Assembly: GCA_036897625.1 (NCBI GenBank)
Contig: JAYMTA010000461.1
Span: 1-28,333 of the forward strand
Source: Pelargonium cotyledonis
Lineage: Eukaryota > Streptophyta > Magnoliopsida > Geraniales > Geraniaceae
Direction of reading: 5' to 3'
DNA: 28,333 nt
A program made the translations under genes and the position numbers. Below are positions 22,901-28,333 of this stretch, in pieces. The notes beneath the pieces were generated by a model that was given only the letters and a program-made list of their open reading frames with translations, had not been told where the DNA came from and did no database searches. Each line of letters begins with the position of its first letter. The stretch's first letter is position 1.

Positions 22901-25410
22901 GTTGGTGGAATCTATGTCAGGCTGTTTCTGAAAGATCCCAAGTTTCCTCTCAGAAATCCGAAAAGGTTCTTGGAAGGACTACTAGATCAGTATCTATCGT
23001 CCATTGCTGCTACTCATTATGACAAGCAAACTGTTGACCCTGAGCTCCCTTTGCTTCTCTCTGCTGCTTTGGTTTCATTATTGCGAGTACACCCTGCACT
23101 TTCAGATCATGTAGGATATCTTGGATATGTACCCAAACTTGTTGCTGCGGTGGCCTATGAGGGGAGACGAGGATCAATGGCATCAGGGGAAGCAGATAAT
23201 GGAAACTATGCAGACAAAACTTTTGACTCTGATGATGGGTCAACACAGCCCACACAAACACCACAAGAACGTGTCCGCCTTAGTTGTTTACGTGTCCTAC
23301 ATCAACTTGCGGCAAGTACTATATGTGCTGAAGCTATGGCAGCTACTAGTGCAGGAACACCTCAGGTATACATTTTTCCCCATTAAAATGGATTATTATC
23401 TACTTAATAGAGTGATTTTGGTGATACAAAATTGATTCTGGAAATGCTAATCCAATTTGAATTTCTTGATTTTACACTCACAGATAGGTAGAGAACTCAA
23501 ATTTTTATCTTTCTTACAGGTTGTTCCGCTTCTAATGAAAGCTATAGGGTGGCAAGGCGGAAGCATACTAGCTCTTGAGACACTAAAACGTGTGGTGGTG
23601 GCTGGGAATCGAGCTAGAGATGCCCTTGTTGCACAAGGACTCAAGTAAGTGACTTAATTGGTTAAACCTTACATTTAGGTACATGGTAAATAGTATCAGT
23701 TCTTAGAAGTATATGTTTTTCTTCAAGTCAAGTCATCATATCCGATCATAAGTTTTTATGTCTAATGTTATTTATGATTTGGGAAAAAGAAGTGTATATT
23801 GATAAGAGATTAGATTAAAGAAATCTGATCTACTTGTGTATATTCTAGTGAGTCAACTAATAAATACCTGTATTCATCTTGTTTGGAAATTCATAGAAAC
23901 AAGTGCTATGTATAGCTGTTCAGAAAGGGGAAAAAACTAGTATTAAATAAATAAATAAATAAAAATCAGGAAGAAGGGATTATGTAGGTTTATTTTCTAA
24001 ACTGCTTTACTATGTTCATTGAATTTGCCTTATAGCCGTGTGGTCTTAAGTCCACTTCTATCGTGCATCAATTAATAGTAAAGGAACTGGCATGAATCAT
24101 GCAGGGTTGGACTTGTTGAGGTACTTTTGGGCCTTCTTGATTGGAGGGCTGGGGGAAGGAACGGACTTTGCTCACAGAGGAAATGGAACGAATCTGAAGC
24201 AGCCATTGGCAGGGTGCTTGCTGTGGAGGTCAGAATATTTTTAATTCCTTATGTTATTTAATTGGTTTTGGACCTTTTGGTTAGCTTAGCATTAGGATAG
24301 ACACTCATCTCAAGCCTGCAACAGAGTTTCTACTTTTCCTTGCACTAAACTTCTGCACTATAATTTCTACGTTCTGTTTTGGTGGAATTGTATCTTTTTT
24401 AACTCCACTTCTTCTCTGCACTTTTCGGATATACCTCTGAAACTATACAGTTTGATTTTTTATCCAGGTTTTACATGCATTTGCAACAGAAGGGGCTCAC
24501 TGCATTAAAGTCCGTGACATTCTAAATGCCTCAGATGTAAGTCTTCTCGTGACATGCTTTGTTTATCCTACTACTTTTAATTACAGTGCCTTGCCGATTA
24601 GTCCCTTGTGTTTTTGAGTTTACAAGCCTGAAAGTAAAGCAAAATTTTATAGTCTGTTTTGAAGTTTACCATGATTAGTCTTTGGAAATCAGCTTCTTTA
24701 CTGTATCATGGGATTAGGATTGTGAGATTTGAAGAGAGATAGGACTATGTTGATTTAGGATGTTAGTTAAAACCACCCAACTGGTTTAATCGGGTTTAGT
24801 CTATAGCTGGCAAATTGTGTCTTGGATCGGGGTTTTTCGGATTTGGGTTGAAAGACTAAACCCCGCCTGCAAGAGGAGCTGTGGTTTCATGAGGGTTTTG
24901 CATAGATGTGCAGATTGGTGTGGGTTTCCTGACCCGACCTGAAAATTAGTCGGGTCTATTTTATGAGACCCAAACTTGCAAAAATGTGAGTCAACATTCA
25001 GATGCCCGCAGGTTCGGGTCCAAATTGCCAACTCTAGTAGTCTTGGTGACGCACTGACGTGGTGACAAAAGATTTTGGAATTAAATTAAATTGCATCATT
25101 TATTGGAGGGTTAGCAAAAGAGCTCGAAATAAATGACTCGTAAGATTGTTCAACTCCGTTGATAGACCTTAATCCATTTTTGGTCCTTGTATCCATTTTA
25201 CAGGTTTGGAGTGCGTACAAGGATCAAAAGCACGATCTCTTCCTCCCTTCAAGTGCACAATCTGCAGCTGCTGGTGTTGCCGGTTTAATTGAAAGTTCTT
25301 CATCCCGACTTATGTTTGCCCTACCAGCTCCTCCATCACAATCCGGTCCTACAAGACCACCCGGTTCTTCTTCACTCGACTCAAATGGAAGGTACGATCA
25401 CCTCTCATAG
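10962..25410 (+). CDS. GRV2: DnaJ-domain endosomal protein GRV2/KAM2 (RME-8, DNAJC13 family)
   Basis: Twenty-two GT-AG exons join in frame: 10962-11378, 12055-12264, 12375-12462, 12559-12767, 13384-13485, 13571-13633, 13789-16026, 16498-16860, 17486-17626, 18040-18432, 18578-19066, 19625-19848, 19946-20290, 20773-21067, 21505-21969, 22044-22389, 22466-22809, 22901-23365, 23520-23644, 24105-24228, 24468-24536 and 25204-25410. That is 2573 codons plus stop, close to Arabidopsis GRV2 (about 2550). Parts: PH-like N-terminal region (about 15-300), armadillo-like helical stretches, GYF-like module (about 1164-1214), J domain with HPD at 1549-1551, and four IWN-type repeats (near 914, 1395, 1861 and in exon 17). 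The family acts on endosome membranes, recruiting Hsc70 for vacuolar and retromer-linked sorting; Arabidopsis mutants lose shoot gravitropism. The ATG at 10962 is the first in frame. Oddity: TAG at 13438-13440 inside exon 5 (codon 327). Confidence 0.93.
11480..11925 (+). repeat. Two-copy tandem duplication in GRV2 intron 1
   Basis: A unit of about 222-234 bases occurs twice head to tail. GCATTGGnnTGAAGAAATGAAA starts at 11488 and 11722, TGAACAGTTCAT at 11631 and 11853, and TTTGGAAAGCTA at 11676 and 11904. The copies are diverged by many substitutions and small indels. They make up most of the 676-base intron. Confidence 0.75.
13384..13485 (+). other. GRV2: GRV2 exon 5 with in-frame TAG and possible internal acceptor
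   Basis: With the conserved acceptor (GTACAG|GCT at 13384) the exon reads [18 protein letters not shown], then TAG at 13438-13440, then [15 protein letters not shown]. From memory of the family the expected sequence is FAEEPQMF, so GAG has become TAG. The TAG follows a pyrimidine-rich stretch (TTAACTTCTCTTGTTCGATTCG). Splicing to the AG at 13439-13440 would start the exon at 13441, remove exactly 57 bases and keep frame, giving a 2554-residue protein lacking 18 normally conserved residues. Confidence 0.7.
16498..16860 (+). CDS. GRV2: GRV2 exon 8: GYF-like module
   Basis: This 121-codon exon continues the armadillo-like part ([20 protein letters not shown]). It then holds a compact module of about 50 residues with [20 protein letters not shown] and, further on, [19 protein letters not shown]. 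Tryptophan/tyrosine spacing and the GP pair match the GYF_2 type found in RME-8 proteins. The module is likely a protein interaction surface (family knowledge). It is bounded by phase-0 introns. Confidence 0.85.
18578..19066 (+). CDS. GRV2: GRV2 exon 11: J domain with HPD motif
   Basis: The exon encodes residues 1409-1571. The J domain begins around EACKILEIS (helix I), is followed by a charged insertion of about 35 residues, then [18 protein letters not shown] and [12 protein letters not shown]. The HPD codons are at 18998-19006; HPD is required to stimulate Hsp70/Hsc70 ATPase activity. The basic helix II ([11 protein letters not shown]) is intact. The exon ends right after the J domain, at a phase-0 intron. 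Confidence 0.92.
21432..21504 (+). repeat. Decoy copy of an exon start just before GRV2 exon 15
   Basis: TAGATTATTGGGAATTCTCTG (from 21432) closely resembles the true acceptor and exon start TAGATTATTTGGAATTCTTCG (from 21502), 70 bases downstream. Splicing to the first AG would read Ile-Ile-Gly-Asn-Ser-Leu and then stop. It looks like a short duplication of the exon border or a coincidence in AT-rich DNA. Confidence 0.45.
24803..25037. mobile_element. hAT-like miniature inverted-repeat element in GRV2 intron 21
   Basis: The left end ATAGCTGGCAAATTG and the right end AATTGCCAACTCTAG are inverted relatives, and both follow the TAGAGnTGGCAA end form. The inside is rich in CGGGTTTGGGT / ACCCGACC words and has no coding capacity. 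TAGTCT flanks both sides (24797-24802 and 25038-25043), a possible trimmed target-site duplication. Its right end lies 166 bases before the acceptor of the last exon. Confidence 0.6.
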
Positions 25411-25900
25411 TACAAGAACACACTATTTTGCAGCTAAATCAAAGCAGTTCTCGAGACCTTATACGTGTCTGTATAGCACACTGTACAGTTCTATCACTGT
25501 TTTTTCCATCCCTTTTAGTAGATGTTCGGTAAATCACCTCCTGCAGACATAAACATCTTTTCAGTTACAAACATCCGATAAAACCTCCTTACAGGAGAAT
25601 GTTAGCCGAACATCTTGCCTCTTCCTGTAAACGCCTTATTCAAAAACTCGTGTAGAGTTACTGAACAAGGCCTTACACTCTATCTCCGTACTGAGGTATC
25701 TGCGATTTTCGCAGAGAAATGGAACAAAAAGAGGATCTTTTGAGCTTCTGTACATTGTTAGGTGGTTTTGTTATGTACGATGTTTTATGAACTCAAAATA
25801 GCAATTTTTTGGGAAATAAGTTTGGGTTTTTTAGTTGTATATTTCATTGGTTGTCTTGTTTTGACTGTGTAACTATTGAGAAATCAGTAAAGCTTGAGAT
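25411..25900 (+). terminator. GRV2: Probable GRV2 3' UTR and poly(A) region
   Basis: After the TAG at 25408-25410 the sequence has no canonical AATAAA for several hundred bases. Near-matches such as GGAAATAAG (25811-25819) and a T/GT-rich tract at 25825-25870 are plausible plant far- and near-upstream elements. The exact cleavage site cannot be read from sequence. Confidence 0.35.
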
Positions 25901-26018
25901 ACATACAAATTTAATCCACCTCTTTGTAAGCTAATGTTTTTTTTTTTCTTCTTATTCTTCGGTTTTATTTATGGGTTATTAACTTTGTGTTTATGTACAA
26001 ATATAGTTTTGTATATAT

Positions 26019-26188
26019 TAGAGCTAGCAATTCGGCTTTCGGATTGGAATGGTCAAAAGGGATGCGGGTTTCAGGTCAAGTTTTGAGCTTTACATGTAAA
26101 ATGTCCAAACCCGACTATAGAATATGCGACTCAAACACTAAACAATGTGGTTTCGGGTGCTTGGGTTCGGATCCATATCGCCACCATG
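26019..26188. mobile_element. Third, most diverged copy of the hAT-like element
   Basis: The left end TAGAGCTAGCAATTCGG and the inverted right end CATGGTGGCGATATGG are recognisable variants of the ends seen at 8656-8938 and 24803-25037. GGGTTTCAGGTC, AACCCGAC and GGGTTCGGATCC words occur between them. No target-site duplication is clear. Confidence 0.4.
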
Positions 26189-26989
26189 TGAAGTGAACAA
26201 GTGTTAATGGTTGTGTTGTGTCAATCAAATGATTAGCCAACTTCTTAAAATAGATCCATTGAAAACAAAACCAAATAACAATGAAAGTGAATGTTGCTGA
26301 ATTTGTGGATGATGTACACTAATCATTACATACACAATCATTAAAAACTTAATGCCATGAATTAGCAATTAAGTACAAATGTACAACCAATTTGTCTGCG
26401 CCTCCAATTATGCATACAAATGATAATAAGTATAGAGAGCAATGATTCTCGGTCAATTTATTGGAACTCGTTGGAGACGCAAAATAACTAGATCTATGTA
26501 GACATTTTGCAACCACAAATTCAACTATCCACGTATGAATATCAATTGTGTCAACATTTGATTGGCATGGGTGAGGCTCAAAACTAAGCATTGAGAGTTT
26601 TGTTGTCTTTGCATTTCTTTTCAACTCAAATTTGAATCAGTCGGTACTTAATGTAGTAATGGGATTACCAAATGGGTGACACTAATATAGATCTCAAACT
26701 AATTTTTCTAAATCATAAATCAAGTATGAAAAAAGTAAAGGCATTTATTTTGAATTGGGAATATTAGATCCACATATTAAGAGTGGTGAGGACCAAGAAT
26801 TAATTGGAATCTGTTGAGAGTGTGAGAGTTCATAGGAGGTTGAAGTTGGGCTATAAAAAGGTTGATGTGTACTTCAAATGACCCAAATGTCTCTTTCAAA
26901 ATTAATAGCCCAACAACTTAATAGTACTTTGTAAATAAGAATTGCCATAATGAGTATTAAGAAAAAAATTAGAAATGAAAAATCCTCAA

Positions 26990-27106
26990 TTCTTGTCAAA
27001 ATTGTATAATAACTATTAAGAGTATGGACAAGATGTACACTTGTAAATCCACTGTTCTTGTCAAAATTGCATTCACAATGAATACTAATTATTAAGAGTA
27101 TAGACA
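26990..27106 (+). repeat. Two-copy imperfect repeat in the GRV2 3' flank
   Basis: TTCTTGTCAAAATTG occurs exactly at 26990 and 27055, and ATTAAGAGTATnGACA at 27015 and 27091. The units are therefore about 65-76 bases long and diverged in the middle. Confidence 0.6.
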
Positions 27107-27701
27107 TATAACTCATTGTTCGATTAATTACATACCGCCAGAATTTATATGAATCTCAATTTTTCTTAGCGATGAGATTGTGTATTACATTAATTGGTAC
27201 ACATATAAAAGTCACACGTGTATTTCAAAAATGATTAGAAAACTATCATTTAATTATGTCGTCATCCGAATGACAATCTAGATTTCCGAAATTGTTTATT
27301 GGATATGATTGATTATGTACAAATATGTATATGAATAAATCATTTTTTAAAATAAATGATGATAATAATAGTAATAATAAATATCAAACTAGTTATATAC
27401 GTGGACAATACTAGAGATGATAAGATTGGGTATTAATTATGTAGTCCAGTTGGCACCGACATCGCCGGAAGAAAGTGTCACTGTCATGGAGGTCGCCGTC
27501 GAACGCTATTTTCGGCACCGGAAAATGATCAATTAATGTAGAGAAGGAGGTGCCATTCATGTAAATGTTTATAAAGTGCTTATTTTCTATAATTGCTAGC
27601 TACAATTTTACCTAAATTAGAAAACCAAAAACATTTTTCATTTTGAAGGTCAATTCCTTATAGTTAAACAAACCCACTACCTACCTTTTGCCATTAACCA
27701 T

Positions 27702-27776
27702 CACATATAAATACACATCACATATATACACACATATATACACCTATATATATATATATATACATACATAAATAAA
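27702..27776. repeat. TA/CA microsatellite
   Basis: Mixed CATATA, ACACAT and a pure TATATATATATATATA run make up this low-complexity tract. It is likely to be length-polymorphic. Confidence 0.7.
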
Positions 27777-28199
27777 TGTGCATGAGAAGCATAAGTTGGC
27801 CTAACAATTGGCATTACACTAGAAAGTAACGAGTATCCGTATTGTCGTGAATCTTCCACTACGACAAAAAAATAAGACAATCAACAATTTTTTTATTATC
27901 ATCATCTTATTTACGATATATATTGTTGTTGTTTATAATTTTCTTATTTGTAAAATTATCGCCACATTTTCAACAAATATTAAAATTACAAAAACTTAAT
28001 ATTTTGTTTAAGGGAAAAGCGGTCTAGCACTCTCGCGTGAATTGCGTGTCTTGTCCCTGAAGGCAAGTTAGGACGGCTAGGGTTTCTTCTGAAAGCGGTA
28101 CAAAATCGCGTACGTGAAGCAGCAAGTTTTCTGGTGACGGCGAACAAGTTGCAGAAGGGTATAAGAACGCAGGAACTGAAAGGGTTGGCAGTTGACACA

Positions 28200-28333
28200 A
28201 TGGCTTCTGGAAGTACAGGTCCGGGCGATGTGAATGTTCAGAAGGCGGTCGACGGTATTGCACACGGGGTAAGTAAGATGGTTGTGGCTAAGGATTTTGT
28301 GCTTGATTATGAACCGGCTAGGGTCCCTGTAGC
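28200..28333 (+). CDS. Start of a reading frame cut by the window end (possible LINE ORF1 or host gene)
   Basis: ATG at 28200 in a good context (ACACAATGG) opens a frame that runs without stop to the window edge, 44 codons (MASGSTGPGDVNVQKAVDGI...). The leader from about 28017 is abruptly more GC-rich than the DNA before it and includes GGCTAGGGTTT, as expected of the 5' end of a plant L1-type element or of a new gene. A perfect splice donor GG|GTAAGT lies at 28269 after codon 23, in phase 0, so this could instead be the first exon of a host gene. I do not recognise the peptide. Confidence 0.4.
   Translation, partial: MASGSTGPGDVNVQKAVDGIAHGVSKMVVAKDFVLDYEPARVPV

Larger units (their letters stand above)
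26189..28016. other. AT-rich intergenic DNA downstream of GRV2
   Basis: No host gene is supported. It contains a TATA-like CTATAAAAAG at 26851-26860 with no recognisable gene after it, a diverged repeat at 26990-27106, a small GC-richer island with a 39-codon frame at 27417-27536, and a TA/CA microsatellite around 27702-27776. Confidence 0.4.

Noticed and set aside
26349-26624. 91-codon minus-strand frame downstream of GRV2
   Set aside because: No recognisable domain, no promoter-like context that I can support, and AT-rich codon use typical of chance frames.
26851-26860. Strong TATA-like CTATAAAAAG
   Set aside because: No gene or conserved leader could be found downstream, and the area is AT-rich, so a promoter is not supported.
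1-28333. Search for CRISPR arrays, rRNA, intact tRNA genes and LTR elements
   Set aside because: No regular spacer arrays, no cloverleaf-capable tRNA other than the SINE-like head at 3681-3725, and no paired long terminal repeats were seen.

Overview
The window is nuclear DNA of a flowering plant, almost certainly a eudicot. The evidence is: long AT-rich introns with GT-AG borders; plant-style promoters (TATA boxes, a C-box palindrome, a telo-box, pyrimidine patches); small plant transposons; and a large gene whose translation follows Arabidopsis GRV2/KAM2 (the plant RME-8) from end to end. I cannot name the species. All genes I can support lie on the plus strand.

Layout. 1-898 is intergenic. 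1141-4314 and 6971-9480 are two tandem three-exon paralogues. They encode small, highly charged lysine/aspartate/glutamate-rich proteins (306 and 291 aa) of a family I do not recognise by function. Their middle exons are the same length (241 nt), intron phases match, and the sequence after the stop codons is still similar, so this is a local gene duplication. Between them (5559-6293) lies a young poly(A)-tailed retroposed insertion with a perfect 18-bp target-site duplication. 9481-10720 is intergenic. 10962-25410 is GRV2 in 22 coding exons (2573 codons before the stop). It encodes a peripheral endosomal J-domain protein of endosome-to-vacuole traffic, with an N-terminal PH-like region, a GYF-like module, an HPD-containing J domain and four IWN-type repeats. 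25411-28199 is the 3' UTR, a small transposon and AT-rich DNA without a recognisable gene. At the right edge a new reading frame opens (28200 on) and is cut by the window end.

The most notable signal is in GRV2. All 22 exons join in frame, but exon 5 carries an in-frame TAG at 13438-13440 where the family is expected to have a glutamate codon. The AG of that same TAG could act as a splice acceptor. Using it would remove 57 nt (19 codons, including the stop) and keep the frame. A conserved stretch also appears to be missing in exon 2. This copy is therefore either rescued by splicing, a null allele, an early-stage pseudogene, or affected by a base error.

Other themes: several introns carry imperfect local tandem duplications (gene 1 intron 1 twice, GRV2 intron 1), and both paralogues have related repeat words near the start of intron 1. 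Three copies of one small hAT-like inverted-repeat element sit in or near these genes. The GRV2 leader has two short upstream ORFs. I found no new multi-gene system.
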